Source: G963665495 sp963677785 (GTDB lineage Bacteria > Desulfobacterota > Desulfovibrionia > Desulfovibrionales > Desulfovibrionaceae). Taken from it: a stretch of 64,000 bases of DNA. Position 1 is the stretch's first letter. Each line of letters begins with the position of its first letter. The notes under the pieces were generated by a model. It was given only the letters and a program-made list of their open reading frames with translations, searched no databases and had not been told where the DNA came from. The position numbers and the translations under genes are program-made. Shown here one piece after another: positions 51,569-59,812 of this stretch. Where the stretch lies: NCBI GenBank assembly GCA_963677785.2, contig CAXXDH010000003.1, positions 1,922,001 to 1,986,000 on the forward strand, read 5' to 3'.

Positions 51569-53428
51569 TTAATCCAGCTCGTATTCGTCCCGCCAGTCGC
51601 CCTCTTCCTTCCATTCGGGCTGTTCGTCCTTGGCAAAGAGGTAGTTGCCGAGCACGAGGTAGTCCATTTCGGTGCGCATGAAGCAGCGGTAGGCGTCCTG
51701 GGGCGTACAGACAATGGGTTCGCCGCGGACGTTGAAGCTCGTATTGACTACCATGCCGCAGCCCGTCAGCTTTTTGAAGGCTGAAATCAGTTCGTGGTAG
51801 CGCGGGTTGGTTTCCTTGTGCACGGTCTGGATACGGGCCGAGTAGTCCACGTGGGTGATGGCCGGGATATCCGAGCGTTGGATGTAGAGCCGTTTCCACA
51901 TGTCCAGCGCGTTGTAGCCCTCGGGCAGGGGCTTGCGGTGATCTTCCTGCACCGGCGCCACCACCAGCATGTAGGGAGAAGGCTCGCCTTCCAGGCCGAA
52001 GTATGTGTCGGCGTCCTCGGCCAGCACCGAAGGCGCAAACGGCCGGAAGCCTTCGCGGTATTTGATCTTCAGGTTCAGCTTTTTCTGCATTTCCGGATCG
52101 CGCGGATCACCGAGAATGCTGCGGTTGCCCAGCGCGCGCGGACCCCATTCCATACGGCCCTGGTACCAGCCCACGGCCGCGCCCTGGCTGAGTTTTTCCG
52201 CCACCACGTCGCACAGCTCGGAGAAATTCTCGTATTCCGTATAGGGTGCGCGGTAGCGACGCGCGGTACGCAGGATGTAGCCTTCGCCGTAGACGGGTCC
52301 CAGATAGGACCCTTGCATGGAATCCGGACTGGCGGCCAGCCGTTTGCCGTCCTGGCTGATATGGTAGACGGCCAGGGCCGCGCCCAGAGCGCCGCCCGCA
52401 TCGCCGGCTGCCGGCTGCACCCAGACCCTGTCAAAGGTCCGGTTGCGGATCAGCTTGCCGTTGGCCACGCAATTCAGGGCCACGCCGCCGGCCATGACCA
52501 GATTCTTGCAGCCGGTGAGTTCGCGCGTGGTTTGCGCCAGGCGGAGTACGACTTCCTCCGTGACCTGCTGGATGGCGTAGGCCATATTCATGTAGGGCTG
52601 GCTGATTTCGGATTCGGGCTGCCGCTTGGGGATATCGAACAGCCGCTGAAAGGGCTTGTCCTTGCACATGGTAAGACCAGTGGCAAAGTTGAAATACTTC
52701 ATGTTCAGCAGCATGGAGCCGTCCGGGCGCAGATCGATCAGTTCGTTCATGATTTTGTCGTAGAACTCTCTGGTCTGCTTTTCGTCCGGATCGCCGTACG
52801 GCGCGAGTCCCATGAGCTTGTACTCGCCCGAATTGACTTTGAAGCCCGTATAGTAGGTAAAAGCCGAATAGAGCAGCCCGAGCGAATGGGGAAAGTCGAG
52901 CTGGCGCAGGATGCTGAGCTGGTTGCCGCTGCCCTTGGCAATGGTGGTGGTGGCCCATTCGCCCACGCCGTCCACCGTGAGCACGGCGGCCTCTTCAAAG
53001 GGGCTCGGGTAAAAGGCGCTGGCCACGTGCGAGAGATGGTGCTCGGGAAACAGCAGCTGGGGCTTGCCCGGCCCGAGTTCGGCCAGTTCGTCCCGCAGCA
53101 TCTTTTTCATGAACAGCTTTTCCTTGATCCAGACCGGCATGGCGGAAAGGAAGCTGCGCAGCCCGCGCGGCGCAAACGCATGGTAGGTTTCCAGCAGGCG
53201 CTCGAATTTGAGGTACGGCTTGTCGTAAAAAGCCACGGCGCACAGGTCCCCGGGCTTGAGCCCGGCCTCTTCCATGACGTAGGCGGCCGCATTGTGCGGA
53301 AACGAGGCGTCGTGCTTTTTGCGCGTAAAGCGTTCTTCGTGCGCGGCGGCGATGACTTCGCCGTCCAGCAGCAAGGCCGCGGCGCTGTCGTGATAAAACG
53401 CGGACAATCCCAGAATGGCGCTGGCCAT
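51569..53428 (-). CDS. NodU/CmcH-family carbamoyltransferase
   Basis: 619 aa. N-terminal ASKHA-like domain with ILGLSAFYHDSAAALL and HHLSHVASAFYPSPF (zinc/iron-binding His), AVLTVDGVGEWATT, then LVMAGGVALNCVANGKL; C-terminal carbamoyltransferase domain with GRMEWGPRALGNRSIL and FNVRGEPIVCTPQDA. It makes carbamoyl-AMP from carbamoyl phosphate and moves it to a hydroxyl of a sugar or secondary metabolite. It is last in gatB-SxtJ-DUF5989-carbamoyltransferase, the same set of partners as SxtI, SxtJ and SxtK in saxitoxin clusters. AGGGA precedes the ATG. The substrate here is unknown. Confidence 0.95.
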   Translation of the reverse strand: MASAILGLSAFYHDSAAALLLDGEVIAAAHEERFTRKKHDASFPHNAAAYVMEEAGLKPGDLCAVAFYDKPYLKFERLLETYHAFAPRGLRSFLSAMPVWIKEKLFMKKMLRDELAELGPGKPQLLFPEHHLSHVASAFYPSPFEEAAVLTVDGVGEWATTTIAKGSGNQLSILRQLDFPHSLGLLYSAFTYYTGFKVNSGEYKLMGLAPYGDPDEKQTREFYDKIMNELIDLRPDGSMLLNMKYFNFATGLTMCKDKPFQRLFDIPKRQPESEISQPYMNMAYAIQQVTEEVVLRLAQTTRELTGCKNLVMAGGVALNCVANGKLIRNRTFDRVWVQPAAGDAGGALGAALAVYHISQDGKRLAASPDSMQGSYLGPVYGEGYILRTARRYRAPYTEYENFSELCDVVAEKLSQGAAVGWYQGRMEWGPRALGNRSILGDPRDPEMQKKLNLKIKYREGFRPFAPSVLAEDADTYFGLEGEPSPYMLVVAPVQEDHRKPLPEGYNALDMWKRLYIQRSDIPAITHVDYSARIQTVHKETNPRYHELISAFKKLTGCGMVVNTSFNVRGEPIVCTPQDAYRCFMRTEMDYLVLGNYLFAKDEQPEWKEEGDWRDEYELD

Positions 53429-53440
53429 GATCCCTGCTCT

Positions 53441-53590
53441 CTAGAAAATGGTGTAAATGAACGGGGCCACAGCCGTGCCGCTGGTGAGCACAATCAACAC
53501 GCCGAACAGCAGCAGGGTCAGAATAATCGGCAACAACCAAAATTTCTTGCGAACTTTCAAAAAAGCCCAGAGATCACGCAAAAAATCCAT
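53441..53590 (-). CDS. DUF5989 membrane peptide, SxtK-like
   Basis: 49 aa: MDFLRDLWAFLKVRKKFW, one transmembrane helix (LLPIILTLLLFGVLIVLTSG), and the family ending TAVAPFIYTIF. GGAGGAAG lies six bases before the ATG. DUF5989 genes almost always stand beside SxtJ and a carbamoyltransferase. Here it is 12 bases before the carbamoyltransferase start. The role is unknown; it may tether a complex to the membrane. Confidence 0.9.
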   Translation of the reverse strand: MDFLRDLWAFLKVRKKFWLLPIILTLLLFGVLIVLTSGTAVAPFIYTIF

Positions 53591-53617
53591 TTATAACTTC
53601 CTCCGATTCATAGGCAA

Positions 53618-53688
53618 GTATGTATGTGCCTCCGGCGGCTTAAGAACCTTTTATAAAAGGTTCTTAAGAATCTCCAAAACTTTTTAAC
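53618..53688 (+). repeat. dispersed palindromic repeat, family A, copy 2
   Basis: TTAAGAACCTTTT (53640-53652) and AAAAGGTTCTTAA (53655-53667) around a 2-base loop, flanked by CTCCGGCGGC and GAATCTCCAAAACTTTTTAAC, as in the copy after pgi. It lies between the SxtJ-like and DUF5989 genes of one operon. Confidence 0.85.
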
Positions 53689-53737
53689 AGGGGCGGTTGA
53701 CCGGTCTGAAAAAAAGTATCCCCTCCCACAATTCGCG

Positions 53738-53785
53738 GGTCCAGGGGGGCGTACCCTCCTGGCGGGGTTTGGGGCGGAGCCCCAA
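53738..53785 (-). repeat. dispersed GC-rich double-hairpin repeat, family B, copy 2
   Basis: Reverse complement of the element at 9233-9280, with about four differences in 48 bases. It lies 50 bases from family A copy 2, in the same 223-base gap. Confidence 0.88.
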
Positions 53786-53813
53786 AAGGCCGCGTTTCAG
53801 CATTGCATTTGTT

Positions 53814-54212
53814 TTAAAACATGTTTTGCAGGTCTTCGGGGGTGACCACTTCGTCCCGTGTCCGGAAGACCGAGTCTTTTCCAAGCCGCCATTGTTTCAG
53901 TTTCAGGCTGTCCTTGCCGCCCATTTTGCGCAGCAGGGCAATGGGCGAAACAACTACAAAAAAGATAATGGTCAGCACGACCTTGGACATCACGGTTCCC
54001 AACAGTTCGGACAGGCCGAACCAGAGCATGGCGAACGGCTTGAACAGTTTGGGCCAGATCATCAGCAGCAGGGTGGCCAGGATGGCGAAGGGCAGCAGTT
54101 TGGCATACCCGCCGATCCGGACGACCAGCAGCAGCACCAGGATCAACGCCAATCCGGCGTCTTTGCACTGTTCCTTGCCGGGATTGGGAAAAAGAGAGTC
54201 TTTTTTCGACAT
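53814..54212 (-). CDS. SxtJ-family membrane protein
   Basis: 132 aa. Two to three hydrophobic segments (AGLALILVLLLVVRI, LLPFAILATLLLMIWP and VVLTIIFFVVVSPIALLRKMG) and the conserved tail KDSLKLKQWRLGKDSVF. SxtJ proteins are of unknown function and accompany carbamoyltransferases. Only five bases separate its ATG from the gatB stop, so it belongs to the same transcript. Confidence 0.88.
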   Translation of the reverse strand: MSKKDSLFPNPGKEQCKDAGLALILVLLLVVRIGGYAKLLPFAILATLLLMIWPKLFKPFAMLWFGLSELLGTVMSKVVLTIIFFVVVSPIALLRKMGGKDSLKLKQWRLGKDSVFRTRDEVVTPEDLQNMF

Positions 54213-54217
54213 AATGG

Positions 54218-55657
54218 TTAGTCGCCCGATTCGAGCTTTTTGGCCAGGAGCTCGTTGACCAGTTTGGGGTTGGCCTGGCCCTTGGTTTTTTTCATAATCT
54301 GGCCGACGAAAAAGCCCATGAGCTTTTTCTTGCCGCCCTTGTAGGCCGCGACTTCGTCCGGGTTTTCCGCCAGAACCGCATCCACGGCGCTTTCCAGAGC
54401 AGAGCTGTCGGAGATCTGCACCAGGCCCTTCTCCTTGATAAAGGCCGCGGGCTCGGCGCCGGTCTCATACAGTTCTGCAAAGATGGATTTGCCTACCTTG
54501 CCGCTGATCACGCCCTCGTCGATACTGCGTACGAGTCCTGCCAGATGGGCCGGGGGCATTTTTACTTCCGCCAGAGTCTGCCCGCCCTTGTGCAGCTCGC
54601 GCAGAAATTCGGTCATCACCCAGTTGGCGATTTTCTTCGGCTCGTTGTAGGCTTGCACGGCCTGTTCAAAATAGTCGGCCAGGTCCTTGTCGCCGGTGAG
54701 CACTTCGGCGTCGTTTTCCGGCAGCCCCAGCTCGCTGATAAAGCGCGTCCGCCTGGTTTCGGGGAGTTCCGGCAGCGAGGCGCGGATTTCGTTCACCCAG
54801 GACGGCTCGAAGGAAATGGGCAGCAGGTCCGGATCGGGAAAATATCTGTAGTCGTGGGCTTCTTCCTTGCCGCGCATGGACTGGGTGATGTTTCTGTCCG
54901 CGTCATAGAGTCGGGTTTCCTGAACCACGGCATCGCCGTCGGCCAGGACGTCTTCCTGGCGGGAAATTTCGTATTCAATGGCCCGCTGCACATTGCGGAA
55001 GGAGTTCAGGTTCTTCAGTTCGGCGCGCGTACCGAAGGCCTCCTGGCCCACGGGCCGGATGGAGACGTTGGCGTCGCAGCGGAAGCTGCCTTCCTCCATG
55101 TTGCCGTCGCAGATGCCCAGGTAGACCACGATGGAGTGCAGGACCTTGAGGTAGGCGGCGGCCTCCTCGGCGCTGCGGATGTCGGGTTCGCTGACGATTT
55201 CGATCAGGGGCGTGCCCGCGCGGTTCAGGTCGACAAAGCTGGCATTGTCAGCGGCGGAGTGGATGTTTTTCCCGGCGTCGTTTTCCATATGAATACGCGT
55301 GATGCCCACCCGGCGCGTATAACCGTCCATCTGAATGTCCAGATGGCCGTGTTCGCACAGCGGCAGCTCGTATTGGGAAATCTGGTAACCCATGGGCAGG
55401 TCGGGATAGAAATAATTTTTCCGGGCGAAAACGGAATGGTTATTGATGCTGCAATCCACGGCCAGTCCCATTTTGATGGCGTATTCCACGGCCTGGCGGT
55501 TGAGCACCGGCAGCACGCCGGGCATGCCCGAACAAACTTCACAGACGTTGTCGTTGGGGTCGTCGCCGAAGCTGGCGGGGCAGGAACAAAACAATTTGGT
55601 AGCGGTCCGCAGCTGGGCATGCACTTCCAGCCCAATCACTGCCTCATATCTGGCCAT
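54218..55657 (-). CDS. gatB: Asp-tRNA(Asn)/Glu-tRNA(Gln) amidotransferase subunit B
   Basis: 479 aa, normal length. VIGLEVHAQLRTATKLFC at the start, then ARKNYFYPDLPMGYQISQYE, EEGSFRCDANVSIRP, LKNLNSFRNVQRAIEYEI and HDYRYFPDPDLLP; the C-terminus has the tail domain that binds tRNA. It changes misloaded Glu-tRNA(Gln) or Asp-tRNA(Asn) to the amide form, together with GatA and GatC, which are not here. A promoter candidate lies 120 bases upstream. First gene of the operon with the SxtJ-like trio. Confidence 0.98.
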   Translation of the reverse strand: MARYEAVIGLEVHAQLRTATKLFCSCPASFGDDPNDNVCEVCSGMPGVLPVLNRQAVEYAIKMGLAVDCSINNHSVFARKNYFYPDLPMGYQISQYELPLCEHGHLDIQMDGYTRRVGITRIHMENDAGKNIHSAADNASFVDLNRAGTPLIEIVSEPDIRSAEEAAAYLKVLHSIVVYLGICDGNMEEGSFRCDANVSIRPVGQEAFGTRAELKNLNSFRNVQRAIEYEISRQEDVLADGDAVVQETRLYDADRNITQSMRGKEEAHDYRYFPDPDLLPISFEPSWVNEIRASLPELPETRRTRFISELGLPENDAEVLTGDKDLADYFEQAVQAYNEPKKIANWVMTEFLRELHKGGQTLAEVKMPPAHLAGLVRSIDEGVISGKVGKSIFAELYETGAEPAAFIKEKGLVQISDSSALESAVDAVLAENPDEVAAYKGGKKKLMGFFVGQIMKKTKGQANPKLVNELLAKKLESGD

Positions 55658-55977
55658 GCGTAGTACTCTGTGCGTATGCTGGTTTGGGTTTCAGGATGAA
55701 TTCCCTGTTTATAGCCCGTTGGATGTGCGCGCCGGGAGCGTTGGCAACGCTACAGCCCGGCACTCCATTGAAGCAAGTCTCATTAACAAGGCATCAAGCC
55801 GGGCGTCAAGCATTTGAACCTGCTTCCGGGGCGGCTTCATACGTTGTCCGGTTTTGGTTATCCCTCTAACCGGTTTTGCGAGGAAATGCTATCCTTTCAG
55901 GAAGCATTTTACGGCAGGGGCTGCGGGCAATGAATTCCGGCTCTTGCCAGTGGGCTTCAAGCTGATTACAAGCGCGT
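55658..55977. other. 320-base divergent region between gatB and the TtcA-family gene
   Basis: Contains the gatB promoter candidate (55781-55809), a short palindrome AGCGTTG-g-CAACGCT (55737-55751) and a hairpin CCGGTT/AACCGG (55848-55873) followed by four T. No coding frame seen. Confidence 0.55.
55781..55809 (-). promoter_or_regulatory. candidate gatB promoter
   Basis: Minus strand TTGACG, 17 bases, TTAATG; leader about 117 bases. Confidence 0.5.
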
Positions 55978-56718
55978 ATGCGAGAAAAATTGCAGTACGC
56001 TCAACAAAATTGCGTGGGCAGCGCGGGCAAACTGATGCGCCAGACCGCCGGATTGTTTCCGGGCGCGCGCATAGGGGTGGCCGTGTCCGGCGGCGAGGAC
56101 AGCTTCACGCTGCTGCAAGTCCTGCGCTACAGGCAACGGATTCTTCCTTTTCCCATCGAATTGATGGTCCTGCACGTGAACCCCGGATTTGAACCGCAGA
56201 GCCACCGGATACTGGCGGACTGGTGCGCGGAACAGGGGCTGGCGCTGCATGCGGAGCTTTCCGACCACGGACTGGTGGCCCACTCGGAGGTCAATACCAG
56301 GAACTCTCCCTGTTTTTATTGTTGCCGGAAACGCCGTGCGCGCTTGTTCGAATGCGTCAAACAATACGGCCTGAGCCATCTGGCCCTCGGACACAATGCC
56401 GATGACCTGGCCTCCACTTTTTTTCTGAATCTTTTCCAGAGCGGCAAAGTCCTGGGCATGGATCCGGCGCAGGATTTTTTTCAAGGGCAGTTTCGGCTTA
56501 TCCGGCCGTTGCTCTGGATGGACAAGGCGACTATTTCGCGGGCCTGCCGCCAGTGGGGGCTGCCGACCTGGAAGAACCCCTGTCCGTCGGCCCAGACGAG
56601 CCGGCGTATGGATTACCAGCGCTGGCTGAACGGCGATCCCTTCGGCAAAGGCAGCAAGCGCAACGCGTTGAACGGCCTGAAACGCTGGTGTCTTGACTCC
56701 CTGCCTGGAACGGATTAA
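55978..56718 (+). CDS. TtcA-family tRNA thiolation / ATP-pyrophosphatase protein
   Basis: 246 aa. The PP-loop SGGEDSFTLLQVL (residues about 38-50) and the cysteine pair PCFYCCRKRR with ALGHNADDLASTFFLNL are the signature of TtcA-like enzymes, which use an Fe-S cluster and ATP to put sulfur into tRNA position 32 cytidine; a third Cys lies in NPCPSA. Several anaerobes have extra paralogues of unknown target, so the substrate is unproved. No ribosome site is visible before the ATG. Confidence 0.88.
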   Translation: MREKLQYAQQNCVGSAGKLMRQTAGLFPGARIGVAVSGGEDSFTLLQVLRYRQRILPFPIELMVLHVNPGFEPQSHRILADWCAEQGLALHAELSDHGLVAHSEVNTRNSPCFYCCRKRRARLFECVKQYGLSHLALGHNADDLASTFFLNLFQSGKVLGMDPAQDFFQGQFRLIRPLLWMDKATISRACRQWGLPTWKNPCPSAQTSRRMDYQRWLNGDPFGKGSKRNALNGLKRWCLDSLPGTD

Positions 56719-56788
56719 ATAATGACCCTTTGGGATTCTGTTATACGGGCTCCTCTCTCGCCGACACCTGAAACAAACGACGCAATCG

Positions 56789-56821
56789 ATGTTCCTACGT
56801 TAAAACAGACGTCTGGAACAT
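56789..56821. repeat. imperfect inverted repeat before the M23 peptidase gene
   Basis: ATGTTCC and GGAACAT with inner ACGT/ACGT; lies 31 bases before the start codon and could be an operator or leader hairpin. Confidence 0.4.
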
Positions 56822-56851
56822 AGGACGAGGCGGTACGCCAGAGCGAGGAAC

Positions 56852-57754
56852 ATGCTGCTAAGAAAATATCATATCGTTGTCTTCAAAGATAACGAAGGGG
56901 TATGCAAAAAACTCTATGTCCGGGGCTGGGTGCTGTTCGCGCTGCTTGGGCTGCTTATCTCTCTGGTGGCCGGAAATATCCATTTCTGGAGTTATTTCGC
57001 TGATTATACCTACGTGCAGAGCAGGCTGGCCAAGTCCAGGAAAACCGTGGACGAGCAGAAGAGCCAGTTGATCAGCCTGGCCGGAAAACTGAAGGTTTTG
57101 GAAAAGGATCTTTCCCGCATCCGAGATTTCGACACCAAGCTGCGGGTGATGATCAATATGGAAAAACAGGTCGAATCCAAGAGCTCCATGGGAGGCGATA
57201 CGCGCAACAGTTTTTCCAAGAGCTACCTGCCTGTCCACCGGCAGGAACTTCTGGCGCGCAAGATGCATTCCTTTCTGAACCAGCTGACCACGGACGTGCG
57301 CCTGGAGGAACTGCGCCAGGAGGAACTGCTGCAATCCTTCAAGGACAACAAGTCGCTGCTGGCTTTCACGCCTTCGATCTGGCCCACGCAGGGCTGGATC
57401 ACCTCGCCGTTCGGGCAACGAATTTCTCCCTTTACCGGGCAAAAGGAATTTCATCAGGGGCTGGATATTTCAGGCCCCATCGGCACTCCCATCGTGGCTC
57501 CGGCCAAGGGCATGGTTTCCTTTACCGGTGTTGACGGGGGCTACGGCAAAACCATACTCCTCAAACACGGTTCCAACATCTCCACACGATACGCGCATCT
57601 GAGCTCTTTCAACGTCAAGCAGGGGCAGAGCGTCAAACGTGGCGAGGTCATCGGCTATCTCGGCAATTCGGGCAGAAGCACAGGGCCCCATCTGCATTAC
57701 GAGGTCCGGCTCAATGGCGTATGCGTCAATCCCATGCGGTATCTCATCAATTGA
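56852..57754 (+). CDS. M23-family zinc peptidase, membrane-anchored
   Basis: 300 aa. Short cytoplasmic N-terminus, one transmembrane helix (LFALLGLLISLVAGNIHFW), a coiled coil (about 60-165) and a C-terminal LytM domain with zinc ligands in KEFHQGLDIS (H201, D205) and GPHLHYEVRL (H280, H282). It cuts peptide bridges of peptidoglycan or, as in EnvC/NlpD, activates amidases; the Zn ligands are intact, so activity is likely. GAGG lies before the ATG. It is 87 bases before asnB. Confidence 0.95.
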   Translation: MLLRKYHIVVFKDNEGVCKKLYVRGWVLFALLGLLISLVAGNIHFWSYFADYTYVQSRLAKSRKTVDEQKSQLISLAGKLKVLEKDLSRIRDFDTKLRVMINMEKQVESKSSMGGDTRNSFSKSYLPVHRQELLARKMHSFLNQLTTDVRLEELRQEELLQSFKDNKSLLAFTPSIWPTQGWITSPFGQRISPFTGQKEFHQGLDISGPIGTPIVAPAKGMVSFTGVDGGYGKTILLKHGSNISTRYAHLSSFNVKQGQSVKRGEVIGYLGNSGRSTGPHLHYEVRLNGVCVNPMRYLIN

Positions 57755-57841
57755 ACTTCAAACTGCGAACCGTGACGACCTTTCACGCGTTTTTCCATCG
57801 AGTCCGCCCGCGACTCCGGATTCTTTTACGGTAATTTTTCC

Positions 57842-59812
57842 ATGTGCGGCATAGCAGGGTATTGGTCTCAGGCGTTTTCTTCGGAAAGCCATCAGGGGCT
57901 TTTGGACGCCATGTGTGCTTCTATCCGCCACAGGGGCCCGGACAGCCGCGGCAGCTGGTGCGATGCCGCAGCAGGGCTCGGGCTTGCTCACGTACGCCTG
58001 GCCATTGTGGATCTGTCTCCAGCCGGGCAGCAGCCCATGCGTTCGGCCGACGGACGCTATGTGCTTGTCTACAACGGCGAGGTCTATAATTTCGACGAAA
58101 TCAGGCGCGAACTGGAGCGGGCAGGCCATACGCCCGCCGGCGGCTGGCGCGGCAGGAGTGATACCGAAGTCATTCTGCAGGCCTTCACGGTCTGGGAGCC
58201 TGAAGAGGTCCTGAAACGGATGGTGGGCATGTTCGCCCTGGCGTTGTACGACACGCGCGAGCAGCGTCTTTTGCTCGTACGGGACCGCATGGGCATCAAA
58301 CCCCTGTATTACGGCTATTGCGGCAAGAGTCTGGTATTCGGGTCCGAACTCAAGGCTCTGCGCTGCCATCCGGAGTGGACGGGCGCCATCGACACGGCAG
58401 CCCTGGCCCGCTATTTTCAACTGCTGTACGTCCCAGCGCCGCTGTCCGTTTTTCAAGGCATCGCCAAGCTGGAACCCGGACATCTGGTGTGGTTCGGGGC
58501 GGCGGACATCGCCGCTCGACGCCTGCCGTCCGCCACGGCCTACTGGAGCGTACGGGACGTGGCCGCGGCCGGATTGGCCGCGCCGCTGCAACTGGACGCC
58601 GCGGAACTGTCCCGCGAACTCGACGCCCGGATACGCGAGTCCGTGCGTATGCGCATGGTGGCGGACGTCCCGTTGGGCGCTTTCTTGTCCGGGGGCGTGG
58701 ATTCTTCCGCGGTGGTGGCCTTGATGCAGGCTCAGAGCAGCCGCCCGGTCAAGACCTATACCATAGGCTCGGGCCACCGGGAGTACGACGAGGCCGCCAA
58801 GGCCGCCGCTGTCGCCCGGCATCTGGGCACCGAGCATACGGAACTGGTGGTCGCGCCGGAGGAAGCCCTGCGCACGATCCCCGAGCTGCCCCTGTATTAC
58901 GACGAACCCTATGCCGACGTATCGCAGATTCCTTCGCTGCTGGTGTCGCGCCTGGCTCGCCGGGAAGTGACGGTGGCGCTTTCGGGCGACGGCGGCGACG
59001 AGCTGTTCGGCGGCTACAACCGCTATCTGGCCGGACCGAAAATCTGGCGTACGCTGCATACATTGCCTGGTGCGGCGCGCAAGGGGCTGGGAGCGCTGCT
59101 GGAGCATGGCGGAGAAAAGGTGCTCGCCGCCATCAGCGATACGTTGCGGCCGCTGCTGCCGCCGGACAAGCAAGTGGTGCTGATGCGGGAGAAGCTGCGT
59201 AAAATCGCCGACGGCTGCAATGCGTCCGGCCGGGAAGATTTTTTTGTTTCTTTGATTTCCTTCTGGCAGCGTCCGCTGCAGCTGCTGGCGCCCGAACAGC
59301 GTCCCGAGAGCTTGCCCCCGCTGCTGCCGCAAGGTATGGATGTGCCTGAATACGCCTCCTGGATGATGCTGATGGACCAGCAGGGCTATTTGCCGGACGA
59401 TATCCTGACAAAACTGGACCGGGCCAGCATGGCCGTGTCTCTGGAAGCCAGGGTGCCCCTTCTGGACCACCGGCTGGTGGAATTCGCCTGGCGCGTGCCC
59501 CTGGACCGCAAGATTGCAGGCGGTGCGGGCAAGCTGCCCTTGCGGCAGGTGCTTTATAACCATGTGCCCGCTTCGTTGGTCGAAGGCCCCAAGCAGGGAT
59601 TCGACCTTCCTTTGGAAGACTGGCTGCGCGGCCCGCTTCGGGATTGGGCTGAGGATTTGCTTGACGAAAAGCGTCTTTCTGAAGATGGTTTGTTGCTTCC
59701 CGGGCCGGTTCGGGCCGCCTGGCGCAGCCACTGCTCAGGCAGGCAGGACAGGCAGCATCATCTCTGGGCCGTGCTGATGTTCCAGGCCTGGCGTACGACT
59801 TTCCATGCGTGA
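57842..59812 (+). CDS. asnB: glutamine-hydrolysing asparagine synthase-type amidotransferase
   Basis: 656 aa. MCGIAGYW with the N-terminal catalytic cysteine (C2), SIRHRGPDSRG, RLAIVDLSPAGQQPM and YNGEVYNFDEIR of the glutaminase half; ATP-pyrophosphatase half with FLSGGVDSSAVV (about 281-292). It forms asparagine, or moves ammonia onto another substrate; genes of this long type near a GT often modify exopolysaccharide. It overlaps the next GT4 gene by eight bases, so the pair is coupled. No strong ribosome site is visible. Confidence 0.95.
   Translation: MCGIAGYWSQAFSSESHQGLLDAMCASIRHRGPDSRGSWCDAAAGLGLAHVRLAIVDLSPAGQQPMRSADGRYVLVYNGEVYNFDEIRRELERAGHTPAGGWRGRSDTEVILQAFTVWEPEEVLKRMVGMFALALYDTREQRLLLVRDRMGIKPLYYGYCGKSLVFGSELKALRCHPEWTGAIDTAALARYFQLLYVPAPLSVFQGIAKLEPGHLVWFGAADIAARRLPSATAYWSVRDVAAAGLAAPLQLDAAELSRELDARIRESVRMRMVADVPLGAFLSGGVDSSAVVALMQAQSSRPVKTYTIGSGHREYDEAAKAAAVARHLGTEHTELVVAPEEALRTIPELPLYYDEPYADVSQIPSLLVSRLARREVTVALSGDGGDELFGGYNRYLAGPKIWRTLHTLPGAARKGLGALLEHGGEKVLAAISDTLRPLLPPDKQVVLMREKLRKIADGCNASGREDFFVSLISFWQRPLQLLAPEQRPESLPPLLPQGMDVPEYASWMMLMDQQGYLPDDILTKLDRASMAVSLEARVPLLDHRLVEFAWRVPLDRKIAGGAGKLPLRQVLYNHVPASLVEGPKQGFDLPLEDWLRGPLRDWAEDLLDEKRLSEDGLLLPGPVRAAWRSHCSGRQDRQHHLWAVLMFQAWRTTFHA

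Noticed and set aside
51794..53596. 600-codon frame opposite the carbamoyltransferase gene
   Set aside because: Shadow frame; the opposite strand has intact NodU/CmcH motifs.
57758..59731. 657-codon frame opposite asnB
   Set aside because: Shadow of asnB; no motif, Arg/Gln/His-rich.
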